DNA of 64,000 nt from Caproiciproducens galactitolivorans (GCF_004768785.1 NZ_SRMQ01000011.1:1-64000); one strand, 5' to 3'; shown: positions 16,592 to 25,262, numbered from the stretch's first letter. Numbers and translations: made by a program. The notes: generated by a model not told the origin, from the letters alone.

Positions 16592-17359
16592 TTATTCGAT
16601 TTCAGCTTTTTTATCTCCCATATTTTTCAATTTTTCCTGAAAATCAGATAAAAACTTATAGTCTTCTTCTGTCAAATCCGCCGCTTCCAGTAATTCCGGG
16701 CGCTTTAAAGCGGTACGGATTAACGACTGCTGCCTGCGCCATTTGCGCACGTTTTCATGATGCCCGGTAACAAGCTCCTCCGGTATCTTGATTCCTCTCC
16801 AAACAGCCGGCCGGGTATACTGCGGGTACTCCAAAATCGAATGGAAATGGCTTTCTTCCTGATAACATTCCGCACCCGAAAGCACCCCGTCGATCATGCG
16901 GCAGACCGCATCCGCCAGAACGAGCGCAGGAAGCTCCCCGCCAGTAACAACATAATCCCCAATCGAGATTTCTTCATCCACATACTGGTCAATAATGCGT
17001 TCGTCTATTCCTTCATAATGCCCGCAAAGCAAAGCAAGGTTCGGATATTCCGCCAATTCCCTTACCCGCTGCTGCGTCAGGGTTTTCCCCTGCGGGGACA
17101 TATACACCAGATGCGGCTTTTCCCCCAGTTCCTCAATCAGGTTATCGATGCAGAGGGCGATCGGCTCCGCCATCAGGAGCATCCCCTTTCCGCCGCCGAA
17201 GGGGGCGTCATCGACCCGTTTATGCTTATCATATGCGAAATCACGGATTTGGTGGCAATGCACTTCGATTGCGCCTTTTTTACGGGCACGTCCGATAATG
17301 CTTTCGGACATTACCGCTTCGCACATATCGGGAAAAAGAGTTAGAAAGTCAATCCGCAT
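16592..17359 (-). CDS. trmD: tRNA (guanine-37 N1) methyltransferase TrmD
   Basis: SPOUT-class methyltransferase that makes m1G37 to prevent frameshifting. Start at MRIDFLTLFPDM (ATG); an in-frame TTG two codons earlier is less likely. Deep-trefoil knot signatures LLCGHYEGIDERI and ISIGDYVVTGGELPALVLADAV, and a C-terminal domain with LEYPQYTRPAVW. 255 aa. The start overlaps the rimM stop by 11 bases. Confidence 0.97.
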   Translation of the reverse strand: MRIDFLTLFPDMCEAVMSESIIGRARKKGAIEVHCHQIRDFAYDKHKRVDDAPFGGGKGMLLMAEPIALCIDNLIEELGEKPHLVYMSPQGKTLTQQRVRELAEYPNLALLCGHYEGIDERIIDQYVDEEISIGDYVVTGGELPALVLADAVCRMIDGVLSGAECYQEESHFHSILEYPQYTRPAVWRGIKIPEELVTGHHENVRKWRRQQSLIRTALKRPELLEAADLTEEDYKFLSDFQEKLKNMGDKKAEIE

Positions 17360-17864
17360 CGTCAAAAATCCCCTTAAGCGGCCGGATTTGCATTTTACCG
17401 CCTTCTAAATTAACATGAATGATTACATCCGGTATAGCAGGAATCAAATAATTCTTCTTATCTACCGAAGTAATCTGATAAACGTCGTTTGCACCGGTTT
17501 GAAGAATATCGGTCAGCGTACCGTAGTAAATAAAGGTATCGGCATCGTACACATCCATGCCGATCAGATCCTGCATAAAATAAGAACCCTCATCCAGCTT
17601 CGCGTCCTCACGGCGGATATAAAGCACCTTTCCGCGCAGCGTATCGCCCTGTTCAACGGTATCGATCCCTTTCAGCTTCAGCAAAAGCTGATTTTTATGA
17701 ACGCGTGAAGATTCAACAAGCCCTTCTTTTGCGCCCTTATCCCAATACAGCCTTTTAAACCCCGTCAAAAACGCGGCGGAATCGCACCACGGATCGACCC
17801 GGAGTTCGCCGTGAAGGCCATGGGTGCCCACGACCTTTCCCGCTTCTAAAAACTGATGCAGCAT
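17349..17864 (-). CDS. rimM: Ribosome maturation factor RimM
   Basis: Assembly factor of the 30S head binding S19. Start at MLHQFLEAGKVVGTHG, six bases behind GGAGG; a GTG four codons upstream would put the ribosome site inside the gene. RimM N-domain with GKVVGTHGLHGELRV, PRC-barrel in the C-terminal half (LIGMDVYDADTFIYYGTL). 171 aa. Confidence 0.96.
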   Translation of the reverse strand: MLHQFLEAGKVVGTHGLHGELRVDPWCDSAAFLTGFKRLYWDKGAKEGLVESSRVHKNQLLLKLKGIDTVEQGDTLRGKVLYIRREDAKLDEGSYFMQDLIGMDVYDADTFIYYGTLTDILQTGANDVYQITSVDKKNYLIPAIPDVIIHVNLEGGKMQIRPLKGIFDDAD

Positions 17865-17906
17865 AATGACCTCCACAATTCTATTGCCTGTTTATGCCTT
17901 CCGCCG

Positions 17907-18464
17907 TTATCTCCTCTGCTTTCCAAAACGAAAGCTTGGAACTTTTTCAATAAAGCGAATCACGACATATAGCATACCGGTATTAATCGGAAGCATAATC
18001 AGATTTTTTATAATTCGTGCGGAAACAATGGCATAAAAAGCCTTCCCGTACGCAAGCGAAAGCCAAATGGTAGAAAGGAAAATATTAATCACAAGCATTA
18101 CAACCGTATTCGCTGCAAAAACCTGCTTTACGGTTATCTTCTTTTTATAAAGAACCAGCGCATAGATAAATCCGGTTAAAAACGCATCCAGGGTGAAACC
18201 CGGGATAAACGGTCCCGTCGGGCGGACAACAAAATTCACCAGATCGCTCACGGCGCCAACAATACCGCCCACCAAAGGACCATAAAGAGCGCCCGATACC
18301 GCAATTGCAAGAAACGAAAAGCGAATCTGCAGCACATTGGATATAACAATGGAAAAAAGGCCAAGCACCACATTTAAAGCAATCAGCAAGCCGCAGACGG
18401 CAATGGTTGACGCATTTTTCAATTCTTCAGCGGATTGTTTTACAGACTGAAAAAAAGTATACAT
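17907..18464 (-). CDS. folT: ECF transporter S component for folate (FolT type)
   Basis: Membrane substrate-binding subunit of an energy-coupling-factor vitamin transporter; the shared EcfAA'T module is not in the window. 185 aa with five or six helices; FSFLAIAVSGALYGPLVGGIVGAVSDLVNFVVRP...PFIPGFTLDAFLTGFIY has the pattern of folate S components. The start at MYTFFQSVKQ follows AAGGAGG. The upstream tetrahydrofolate riboswitch independently names the substrate. It lies inside the ylxM-ffh-rpsP-khpA-rimM-trmD series, which normally has no transporter gene. Confidence 0.93.
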   Translation of the reverse strand: MYTFFQSVKQSAEELKNASTIAVCGLLIALNVVLGLFSIVISNVLQIRFSFLAIAVSGALYGPLVGGIVGAVSDLVNFVVRPTGPFIPGFTLDAFLTGFIYALVLYKKKITVKQVFAANTVVMLVINIFLSTIWLSLAYGKAFYAIVSARIIKNLIMLPINTGMLYVVIRFIEKVPSFRFGKQRR

Positions 18465-18467
18465 TAA

Positions 18468-18510
18468 AAAGCCTCCTTCATGTTTTTTTCTGCTACATAA
18501 AAGAGGCTTT
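18468..18510 (-). promoter_or_regulatory. folT expression platform: hairpin that hides the ribosome site
   Basis: AAAGCCTC (18503-18510) pairs with GAGGCTTT (18468-18475), and the inner bases TTTTATGT/ACATGAAG extend it to about 16 bp with a ~11-base A-rich loop. The GGAGG of folT is in the 3' arm. The arm runs into TTTTTA, so it could also stop transcription. In either case formation turns folT off. Confidence 0.8.
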
Positions 18511-18523
18511 CCCTCAAAGTATG

Positions 18524-18621
18524 CAGCAGCGGGATGCGAATTTTGAACCGCAAGTTTCCTTTTCGTCCACCTGACAACTCCCCGTTCAGGCGGCACTTAA
18601 CGCTCAAAATTCTACTCTGCC
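18524..18621 (-). ncRNA. Tetrahydrofolate (THF) riboswitch aptamer
   Basis: The minus strand follows the THF aptamer consensus block by block: GAGTAGA, then GCGTTAAGTG, then CGGGG.GTTGTC, ACGAA, GCGG and CGCATCCCGCTGC. Pairings hold: P2 AATTTTGA/TTCAAAATT, P3 CCGCCTGA/TCAGGTGG, and the small hairpin AAGGAAACTT. P1 is the flanking GCAG/CTGC. The class is known upstream of folT and folate genes in Clostridia. Confidence 0.95.
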
Positions 18622-18652
18622 ATAATTTTAGGGTTTTAATTCCTACAAAGCG

Positions 18653-18681
18653 GGGCCGCAACAAAAAAGCGGTTGCAGCCC
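18653..18681 (-). repeat. Hairpin between khpA and the THF riboswitch
   Basis: GGGCTGCAAC and GTTGCGGCCC pair over 10 bp (one G-U) around a 9-base loop containing six T. It lacks a following U tract, so it is at best a weak terminator or an mRNA-end stabiliser for the upstream rpsP-khpA message. Confidence 0.5.
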
Positions 18682-18691
18682 TGTTTCATAC

Positions 18692-18925
18692 TTAGTCAAT
18701 CTCAACGGATACCTTACCGTTGTTACGGGTCGCGGCAGCGCGCATAACCGTGCGGATCGCCTTGGCAATGCGCCCCTGCTTTCCGATCACCCTACCCATG
18801 TCGTCTTCAGCAACATGGAGGTGATAAACAACGGTACCATCCTCTTTGGGTTCGTCAACGTCCACACTAACGGCAGACGGATCTTCGACAAGCCCCTGTG
18901 CGATTGTAACCAGCAGTTCTTTCAT
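18692..18925 (-). CDS. khpA: KH-domain RNA-binding protein KhpA
   Basis: Small single-KH protein (77 aa) that works with KhpB/Jag in RNA binding and cell-size control in Firmicutes. Start MKELLVTIAQGLVEDP behind GGAGGG. The KH loop is VIGKQGRIAKAIRTVM (GKxG type). Follows rpsP with 16 bases between, as in Bacillus. Confidence 0.95.
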   Translation of the reverse strand: MKELLVTIAQGLVEDPSAVSVDVDEPKEDGTVVYHLHVAEDDMGRVIGKQGRIAKAIRTVMRAAATRNNGKVSVEID

Positions 18926-18941
18926 GATTAACCCTCCGCGA

Positions 18942-19184
18942 TTACAGTACACCGTTGCTCTTTAAAAGAGCTTTTACGGTATCTGTTGGTTGCGCACCGT
19001 TTGCAATCCATTTCTTGGCCTTTTCGGCGTCAACCTTTACAACAGCAGGTTGCTCCAACGGATTGTAGTAACCGATTTCCTCGATAAAACGACCATCGCG
19101 CGGGAAACGGGAATCTGCAACAACTATGCGATAGAAAGGAGCTTTTTTTGCACCCATTCTGCGTAATCTGATCTTAACGGACAT
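18942..19184 (-). CDS. rpsP: 30S ribosomal protein S16
   Basis: 80 aa, canonical [26 protein letters not shown] start and [10 protein letters not shown]. Part of the 30S body. Between ffh and khpA in the standard order. Confidence 0.98.
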   Translation of the reverse strand: MSVKIRLRRMGAKKAPFYRIVVADSRFPRDGRFIEEIGYYNPLEQPAVVKVDAEKAKKWIANGAQPTDTVKALLKSNGVL

Positions 19185-19249
19185 AATGTTTCACCTCCAT
19201 GAATTGATAAAATATCTTCACCAAAAATTCCTTCTTGGATGAATTCAGC

Positions 19250-20575
19250 TTAAAACGGCATACCTATTCCGGGGAACCGGCGTCTGCCGCGGCCTTTTAG
19301 CTGCTTCATCAGCTTCTGCATCTGCTCAAGCTGCTTTAAAAGCCGGTTAACGTCCTCCACCTTCATACCGCTTCCGGCGGCCACGCGCCTTTTCCGGGAA
19401 GGATTGATAATTGAGGGCTTGCTACGCTCCTCCGGCGTCATGGAAAGGATAATGGCGGCGATACGGTCCATTTCCCGGTCGTCAATATCCACATCCTTCA
19501 ACTGCTTTTCCATTCCCGGCAGCTTGGAAAGCACATTTTTTAGCGGCCCCATCTTTTTTACCTGCATAAGCTGATCCAGCAGATCGTTGAAGTCGAACTT
19601 GTTCTGCATCAGCTTCTGGGCCGTTTTCTCCGCAGCCTTCTGATCCAGCTTGCTCTGCGCGTCCTCAATCAAGGACAGGACATCGCCCATGCCAAGGATT
19701 CGCGAAGCCATGCGGTCGGGGTGGAACACCTCAAGATCCTGCAATTTTTCGCCGGTACCGATAAATTTAATCGGCTTCCCTGTTACAGCGCGTACGGAAA
19801 GCGCCGCGCCGCCGCGGGTGTCGCCGTCCAGCTTCGTCAAGATAACGCCGGTGATATCAAGCATATCATCAAAAGTTTTCGCAACATTGACCGCTTCCTG
19901 CCCTGTCATGGAGTCCACCACCAGTAGGATTTCATGCGGGGAAATCGTACTCTTGATATCTTTTAATTCGTTCATCAATACTTCGTCGATTTGCAAACGA
20001 CCGGCGGTATCAATCAACACCATATCGTTTCCGTAATCCTTTGCGTGGCGAATGGCGGCTTTACAGATTTCCACCGGCTTTTCGGTTCCCATTTCAAAAA
20101 CGGGAACGCCCGCTTTTTCGCCGACAACCTGCAGCTGTTTGATCGCCGCGGGGCGGTAAATATCGCACGCGACAAGGAGGGGGCGGTGCCCCTTCTTTTT
20201 CAGCATTACCGCAAGCTTACCCGCATGGGTGGTTTTACCGGAGCCCTGCAGGCCGCAGAGCATGAGGATGGTCGGCGGAGAAGAAGGGCTGGCAATCTTC
20301 GCGTCACTCCCACCCATCAGAGCGGTCAGTTCCTCGTTGACAATCTTAATCACCATCTGCGCCGGCGTCAGGCTTTCCATAACTTCGGCGCCGACGGCGC
20401 GCTCACTAACTCTGTTTGTAAAATCTTTTGCTACCTTATAGTTAACGTCGGCCTCCAGCAAAGCAAGGCGTACTTCGCGCATTGCCTCCTTTACGTCGGC
20501 TTCGTTCAGTTTTCCTTTTGATTTCAGGCGCTTAAACGCGGCTGACAATTTTTCGGCAAGTCCTTCAAATGCCAA
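19250..20575 (-). CDS. ffh: Signal recognition particle protein Ffh (SRP54)
   Basis: Binds signal sequences and 4.5S/scRNA, delivers ribosomes to FtsY. N domain (1-~90), G domain with GLQGSGKTTHAGKLA, DTAGR and TKLDGDTRGGAAL, then a Met-rich M domain ending in SRKRRVAAGSGMKVEDVNRLLKQ...GMPF. 441 aa, usual length. Confidence 0.98.
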   Translation of the reverse strand: MAFEGLAEKLSAAFKRLKSKGKLNEADVKEAMREVRLALLEADVNYKVAKDFTNRVSERAVGAEVMESLTPAQMVIKIVNEELTALMGGSDAKIASPSSPPTILMLCGLQGSGKTTHAGKLAVMLKKKGHRPLLVACDIYRPAAIKQLQVVGEKAGVPVFEMGTEKPVEICKAAIRHAKDYGNDMVLIDTAGRLQIDEVLMNELKDIKSTISPHEILLVVDSMTGQEAVNVAKTFDDMLDITGVILTKLDGDTRGGAALSVRAVTGKPIKFIGTGEKLQDLEVFHPDRMASRILGMGDVLSLIEDAQSKLDQKAAEKTAQKLMQNKFDFNDLLDQLMQVKKMGPLKNVLSKLPGMEKQLKDVDIDDREMDRIAAIILSMTPEERSKPSIINPSRKRRVAAGSGMKVEDVNRLLKQLEQMQKLMKQLKGRGRRRFPGIGMPF

Positions 20576-20590
20576 TGGAGCCCCTCCTTC

Positions 20591-20953
20591 CTATTCGCAA
20601 AGCTTTTTGGTAACTTCCAATATGAGATTTGCATCCCTTTCGAGTTCATTGGAATAGATGGAATGTTGGTTAAACTCTTTTATGCGCTGCGCGGCTGCAT
20701 GAATCTGTTCCAACCCTATACGCACTTCACGGAAGCGGCGGGCAAGGCCCAAACGCTCCTCCATGTCGAGAAGCTGGAATTCCGCGCGCTTTATGGAGTC
20801 GCGGACGCCTTGACGGGTAATCCCCTGGTTGTCCGCAATTTCGGAGAGTGACAAATCCTCGTTATAATAGCATTCAATTACTTCGCGCTGCTTTTCCGTC
20901 AGCATATCACCGTAAAAATCGAGCAGCAACGATATTTCCAAATTTTTTGTCAC
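20591..20953 (-). CDS. ylxM: YlxM/p13-like helix-turn-helix protein associated with SRP
   Basis: 120 aa. Sigma-70 region-4-like fold: LLLDFYGDMLTEKQREVIECYYNEDLSLSEIADNQGITRQGVRDSIKRAE. YlxM is coded just upstream of ffh throughout Firmicutes and is reported to act with the SRP; it is a DNA/RNA-binding-like fold without known promoter target. 15 bases before ffh. Confidence 0.93.
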   Translation of the reverse strand: MTKNLEISLLLDFYGDMLTEKQREVIECYYNEDLSLSEIADNQGITRQGVRDSIKRAEFQLLDMEERLGLARRFREVRIGLEQIHAAAQRIKEFNQHSIYSNELERDANLILEVTKKLCE

Positions 20954-20970
20954 AGCTCGCCCTCCATTCG

Positions 20971-20995
20971 CCTGTAAAGTTAATTGCTTTACAGG
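20971..20995 (-). promoter_or_regulatory. Perfect inverted repeat in the ylxM-ffh leader
   Basis: CCTGTAAAG and CTTTACAGG (9 bp, perfect) around CAATTAA. It begins about 6 bases behind the -10 box, so it covers the likely start of transcription and the first part of the leader. Either an operator for an unknown repressor or a 5'-end stabilising RNA hairpin. Confidence 0.6.
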
Positions 20996-21000
20996 TATGC

Positions 21001-21029
21001 ATTATACAATAAAGCGTAGTGCTTGTCAA
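21001..21029 (-). promoter_or_regulatory. ylxM-ffh-rpsP operon promoter
   Basis: Perfect consensus: TTGACA (21024-21029), 17 bp, TATAAT (21001-21006). Confidence 0.92.
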
Positions 21030-21054
21030 GAGGAAAAGCACCGCACCTTTTTAC

Positions 21055-21708
21055 CTACGATCGCTTTAAAAATTTCTCAAGATAATTTCTTAGGGTATTC
21101 ATATCCGCTGTAATATTTACAAGGAAACCATCATCCGATACGGACAAGCCGCTGAGATACAGAATATTGCCGTTTGACAGGGAAAGCCCGCTCGGCAGGG
21201 GGGATTGCACCAAGACGGTATTGCCCTGCACTTGAAAACGATCCGGAACTTCCCTTTTTACCCGGGACAAAAACCAGCCGCGCGGCACCGACAGCCGCCC
21301 GATCCGGACGGATTGCACGGTGGCGGTTATCTGTTTTGAAGCGCTGTCCCAGCCGGGCGCTACGACGGTGCTGATGCCGAGGCGCATTTGCTTGTAAAGC
21401 ACGGGAACATAGACGTTTACCGTCTGATCATCATTGATGGAAAGCCGCACGCCCTGAATCCTTTCGTCCCGTGTGAGGCTACGGGACAAGAGCAAACTGG
21501 CTTCCTCCTCCGTTAGGAGCGCAGGCTCTCCCGTAACGGCGGCCTTCATCATTCTGACGGCAATGCCGTCTGTATGCTCCGCCGCGGCAAGTGGCGGATT
21601 TGGGTCGCTTCGCGCAAGGGCATATGCGATTCCAACTGCGGACAGCAGGAATACAAAAACGGAAAGCATGATAATCGGTATTTTACTGCGCTTTCGGGCT
21701 GTCTTCAT
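21055..21708 (-). CDS. Membrane-anchored YpmS-like (DUF2140-type) protein
   Basis: 217 aa from MKTARKRSKIPIIM, behind GGGAGGG. One N-terminal membrane helix (~10-30), the rest extracytoplasmic beta-rich: the segment LSINDDQTVNVYVPVLYKQMRLGIS ... VRIGRLSVPRGWFLSRV fits the YpmS pattern (lipid-binding-like beta sheets, 'vGrL.lP'). Function unknown. 56 bases after mutS2 and probably co-transcribed with it. Confidence 0.65.
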   Translation of the reverse strand: MKTARKRSKIPIIMLSVFVFLLSAVGIAYALARSDPNPPLAAAEHTDGIAVRMMKAAVTGEPALLTEEEASLLLSRSLTRDERIQGVRLSINDDQTVNVYVPVLYKQMRLGISTVVAPGWDSASKQITATVQSVRIGRLSVPRGWFLSRVKREVPDRFQVQGNTVLVQSPLPSGLSLSNGNILYLSGLSVSDDGFLVNITADMNTLRNYLEKFLKRS

Positions 21709-21764
21709 AGAAGTCCCTCCCGCAAATATTATTCCCGCCCAAGGCCGCTTACTCACCCGCTTGC

Positions 21765-24143
21765 TTACTTCAGCTCCACAACGGTTACGCCCGCTTCGCC
21801 TTCGCCGAATGTACCGAGGCGGAAAGCGCGCACGTTCGGATGGCGCTTGAGATGCTGCTGTACTGCGGCGCGCAGGGTGCCCGTTCCTTTGCCGTGAATG
21901 ATGGTAAGCTGTTCGATCCCGCTGAGCAGCGCGGAATCGATGAACCGATCGACGTTCATAAGGGCTTCTTCGACGGTCTGCCCACGCAGGTCACACTCGG
22001 TTGTGACCTTTGCCTCCGCCCGGCTTGTCATGCTGCGTGTAACCGTTCTGCGCGGTTTATTGGCGATTTTCTTTTTCTCGATCAGGCGAAGATTGGAAAG
22101 CGGAACGCGGGTTTGGATAATCCCGGCCTGCACCAGCACATTCTGCCCGTTTCCTTCCGGAAGCTGCAGCACGGTTCCCTGTTTGTCAATATCGTATATC
22201 AAAACCGAATCGCCCACCTTCAGCGGACGCGGGAGGACATAAGCGCCCTGTTCCTCGCGGCTGTGAACCGGGTCGGCGGTTTCCTCAAGGCTGCGCAATC
22301 CGGACTTCAGCCTTGCTTTTTGTTCGGCGCTGAGCGCTTTATCGCGCTGTTTTTTCAGCTCTTCCATTTCGTTCAACAATGCGTCAATCTGGCCGCGTGT
22401 GCGAGAAACAAGCTCGGAAGCCTGGCGGTGTGCCTTTTCCAGCTCCTGATCCGCTTTTTTCTGAATGCTGTCGCGGATTTTCTCCGCTTCCTGCCGTGCG
22501 CGCTCGGCCTCCAAGCGAACCTTCTCGGTTTGCGCGCGCTCGGCCTCCAATTTCTGGCGGCTGGTTTCCAGACTTTGCACCACGTCTTCGAAAAGGACGT
22601 TTTCGCTGGACACCAGTTCCTTTGCACGCTCCACGATTTCCTCATCCATTCCAAGGCGCTGGGAAATTGCAAACGCGTTGGAACGCCCCGGCACGCCGAT
22701 AAGCAGGCGGTAGGTCGGGCGAAGTGTGTTTACGTCAAATTCACAGCATGCGTTTTCCACGCCCACCGTTTGCAGCGCGTAGGCCTTCAATTCGGCGTAA
22801 TGCGTGGTTGCAGCAATCCGCGCACCCTTCCTGCGCAATACCTCCAGAATCGACATGGCGAGCGCCGCACCCTCGACAGGGTCGGTTCCCGCCCCCAGCT
22901 CATCCAGAAGGATCAAACTGGTTTCGTCCGCCTGTGCGATAACTTTAATGATATTCGTCATATGCGCGGAAAACGTGGACAGGGACTGCTCTATGCTCTG
23001 TTCGTCGCCGATATCCGCCAGCACCTTCTGAAAAACGGAGATGCGGCTGTTTTCGGCTACGGGTAGCAGCAGGCCGCACATAGCCATCAGCGTTAGAAGG
23101 CCGACGGTTTTCAGCGATACGGTTTTCCCACCGGTGTTCGGTCCGGTGATGACGAGGGTGTCAAAGCCGATTCCCAGCTCAATATCGGTCGGCACCACGC
23201 GGTTCGGGTCAATCAGGGGGTGGCGCGCTTTTTTTAACAGGATTTCCCCTTTATCGTTTACAAGGGGCAACGTTGCTTTCATTTTATAACCGAGGTTCGC
23301 TTTTGCAAAAATAAGGTTCAGCTCTACCGCCGCCTGATATCCGCTGATAATGCCGCTTGCGAAATTCCCTGTTTCAGCCGAAAGCTCCGCGAGAATCCGC
23401 TCGATTTCCGCCTGTTCCTCCGACTGTAAGACTTTCACCTGGTTATTGGCTTCCACCACGCTCATCGGCTCCACAAATACGGTTGCGCCGCTCGCGGAGG
23501 TATCGTGCACCAACCCGGCGATTTCCCCGCGGAATTCCGCCTTGACCGGAACGACAAAACGTCCTCCACGCAACGTTACGATCGGGTCCTGCAAGTATTT
23601 CTGATAGGCGGTGGAATGAATCATCTGATCCAGTTGTTCCCTTACACGGGACGAAGCGGAACGGATTTTGCGGCGGATGGAGGCAAGTTGTGGGGACGCG
23701 CTGTCCGCCATCTCCTCTTCGGAAAGAATCGCGCCAAAAATACGGTCTTCGAGATATTTATTGGGCATCAGGGAATCAAAGCGCCAATCAAGGCAGGTTT
23801 TCTGCCCTGCGCTTTTCGCGCGCCAATCTACAATCCCGCGCAGCGTACGAAGAACCCCGGCGATACGCAAAAGCTCCGCCATCGTAAGGGTGCCTCCTGC
23901 TTCCGCCCTGCGCAGGGAATTGCTGACATTTTTCAGCCCGCCGAAGGACGGCGCGCCAAATCGGGCCATCAGGGTATGGGCTTCATCCGTTTCCTGTAAA
24001 AGCCGCTGAACCTCGCTTAAGGAGTGGGACGGCGAAAGTTGCAAGGCGAGCTCCGCGGCATCGTCGCAGGCGGTTTCCCCCGCCAACATTTTGAGTATCT
24101 TATCGAGCTCAAGTGACCGGTAATGTTTTTGCATGTCTTCCAT
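21765..24143 (-). CDS. mutS2: MutS2 endonuclease with Smr domain
   Basis: MutS-family ATPase that in Firmicutes suppresses homologous recombination and splits collided ribosomes. 792 aa. MutS core domain III/lever first, ATPase with Walker A ITGPNTGGKTVSLKT and ILLDELGAGTDPVEGAAL, a long Glu/Arg/Gln coiled coil (~515-620), a KOW-like segment, and a C-terminal Smr nuclease domain with ECDLRGQTVEEAL and IIHGKGTGTLRAAV. The N-terminal mismatch-binding domain of MutS is absent, as expected. Confidence 0.97.
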   Translation of the reverse strand: MEDMQKHYRSLELDKILKMLAGETACDDAAELALQLSPSHSLSEVQRLLQETDEAHTLMARFGAPSFGGLKNVSNSLRRAEAGGTLTMAELLRIAGVLRTLRGIVDWRAKSAGQKTCLDWRFDSLMPNKYLEDRIFGAILSEEEMADSASPQLASIRRKIRSASSRVREQLDQMIHSTAYQKYLQDPIVTLRGGRFVVPVKAEFRGEIAGLVHDTSASGATVFVEPMSVVEANNQVKVLQSEEQAEIERILAELSAETGNFASGIISGYQAAVELNLIFAKANLGYKMKATLPLVNDKGEILLKKARHPLIDPNRVVPTDIELGIGFDTLVITGPNTGGKTVSLKTVGLLTLMAMCGLLLPVAENSRISVFQKVLADIGDEQSIEQSLSTFSAHMTNIIKVIAQADETSLILLDELGAGTDPVEGAALAMSILEVLRRKGARIAATTHYAELKAYALQTVGVENACCEFDVNTLRPTYRLLIGVPGRSNAFAISQRLGMDEEIVERAKELVSSENVLFEDVVQSLETSRQKLEAERAQTEKVRLEAERARQEAEKIRDSIQKKADQELEKAHRQASELVSRTRGQIDALLNEMEELKKQRDKALSAEQKARLKSGLRSLEETADPVHSREEQGAYVLPRPLKVGDSVLIYDIDKQGTVLQLPEGNGQNVLVQAGIIQTRVPLSNLRLIEKKKIANKPRRTVTRSMTSRAEAKVTTECDLRGQTVEEALMNVDRFIDSALLSGIEQLTIIHGKGTGTLRAAVQQHLKRHPNVRAFRLGTFGEGEAGVTVVELK

Positions 24144-24270
24144 AGGTACCTCTTTTATTTCTATGTTCTTCCTTCGATTTTATTAATAAATAATTTTATT
24201 TATAAAAAAACAGACGGAATCAAAAGCATAGGGAGCAAAGCTCCGGTAAAACGGCTCCATTGTGCTCCTG
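24144..24270. other. Spacer between mutS2 and recO
   Basis: AT-rich spacer. GGAGC/GCTCC with short loop (around 24229-24242) is the only hairpin I see; on the minus strand it is followed at ~20 bases by seven T (GTCTGTTTTTTTATAA), so it is a doubtful terminator for recO. Confidence 0.35.
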
Positions 24271-25026
24271 TTACTCTTGCCCCGTTTTCATCTGGCGGTA
24301 AAAATCAAGCGTTTGAAAACCACGTTCCAGCGTACACAGCGTAAAATATTCGCTAGCTTTTGCAAGCTCCTTTAATCCCTTTGGCGAAAGGGTGAAAGAA
24401 AAAAGCTTTTCAAACTCAGAATAAATAATGTGGCGCATCCCAGTCAGCGCGCCGCGGCCCAGAACGACCGCCTGCTCGGAGGAAGGCCGATAGCAGTCCC
24501 CGCAGTAAATCAGCCCGCTGCGCGGAAGAAAAAACATTTGATCCGCTTCATAGCACGAACAGCCTGCACAACAGACCAGATTCGGCATATAGCCCGCCAA
24601 CGAGAGCATCCGCATTTCCACAATCGCCTTTATCAGCGCGTTCGGCCGTGTTCCCTTACTTAAAAAATGCAGGGAATTCAGCATTAAACGCAAAAAATCC
24701 CCCGCCTCCGCTTCCTGTGGAGCCAGCGCACCCGCCAACTCGCAGAAATACTGGGCAAGGGACAGGCGCTCAATGTCTTTCCTCAAGTCAAAAAAGACTT
24801 CGATGGGCTGAGCGTCATCGATTATGTATTTATCCCGCCCTTTAAAAATGGAAAGGCAGGAATAGCTGAAAAGCTGCGTAGCGGAAAGCTTACTGCTTTT
24901 TAATTTTTTCGCCTGCTGGGCAAATGCGCGCAGAACGCCTTCCCGATCCGTCAAAACGGTTACAAGGCGGTCATTCTCACCCACGCATTTCTCCAGAATC
25001 ACCAGGCCCTTGGTTTCGATTCGCAT
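24271..25026 (-). CDS. recO: DNA repair protein RecO
   Basis: Recombination mediator of the RecFOR pathway that loads RecA. Start MRIETKGLVILEKCVGENDRLVTVLT behind GGGAGGA. N-terminal OB fold, then a zinc site of four Cys: CAGC plus CGDC about 25 residues later (also CC just before). 251 aa, typical. Its first 17 codons overlap the yqzL reading frame. Confidence 0.93.
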   Translation of the reverse strand: MRIETKGLVILEKCVGENDRLVTVLTDREGVLRAFAQQAKKLKSSKLSATQLFSYSCLSIFKGRDKYIIDDAQPIEVFFDLRKDIERLSLAQYFCELAGALAPQEAEAGDFLRLMLNSLHFLSKGTRPNALIKAIVEMRMLSLAGYMPNLVCCAGCSCYEADQMFFLPRSGLIYCGDCYRPSSEQAVVLGRGALTGMRHIIYSEFEKLFSFTLSPKGLKELAKASEYFTLCTLERGFQTLDFYRQMKTGQE

Positions 25027-25141
25027 CCAAGTCCTCCCGCATCTGCATTTCCTCATGATTGTGCTTACATTGGCTGTAAATTAAATAATCGCTAATATTT
25101 CCCGTATGTTGAAAACAATTCCATGCAGTATTTTCATCCAT
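24977..25141 (-). CDS. yqzL: YqzL-family small protein
   Basis: 54 aa, behind AAAGGAG with 9 bases to the ATG. The N-terminal half reads WNCFQHTGNISDYLIYSQ, matching the YqzL pattern 'W..F..TG.i..YLlyk'. It lies between era and recO, where Bacillus codes yqzL (47 aa). Here its C-terminal ~16 codons overlap the start of recO in another frame, which may couple their translation. Function unknown. Confidence 0.7.
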   Translation of the reverse strand: MDENTAWNCFQHTGNISDYLIYSQCKHNHEEMQMREDLDANRNQGPGDSGEMRG

Positions 25142-25262
25142 TTTTCCCGCTCCTTTTTCATTGTGCTAATCAAAGTATTTGCCTTAAATCCTCTTATATG
25201 AGCGGTAAATAAATGTTTTATACCCATAAAATGACAAATTTCACTCTAAAAATATGCTTTTG

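Noticed and set aside
21840-23066. 408-codon open frame on the plus strand
   Set aside because: It lies fully antisense to mutS2, has no ribosome site, and its translation is rich in Arg/Leu/Gln without any domain; a shadow of GC-rich codons.
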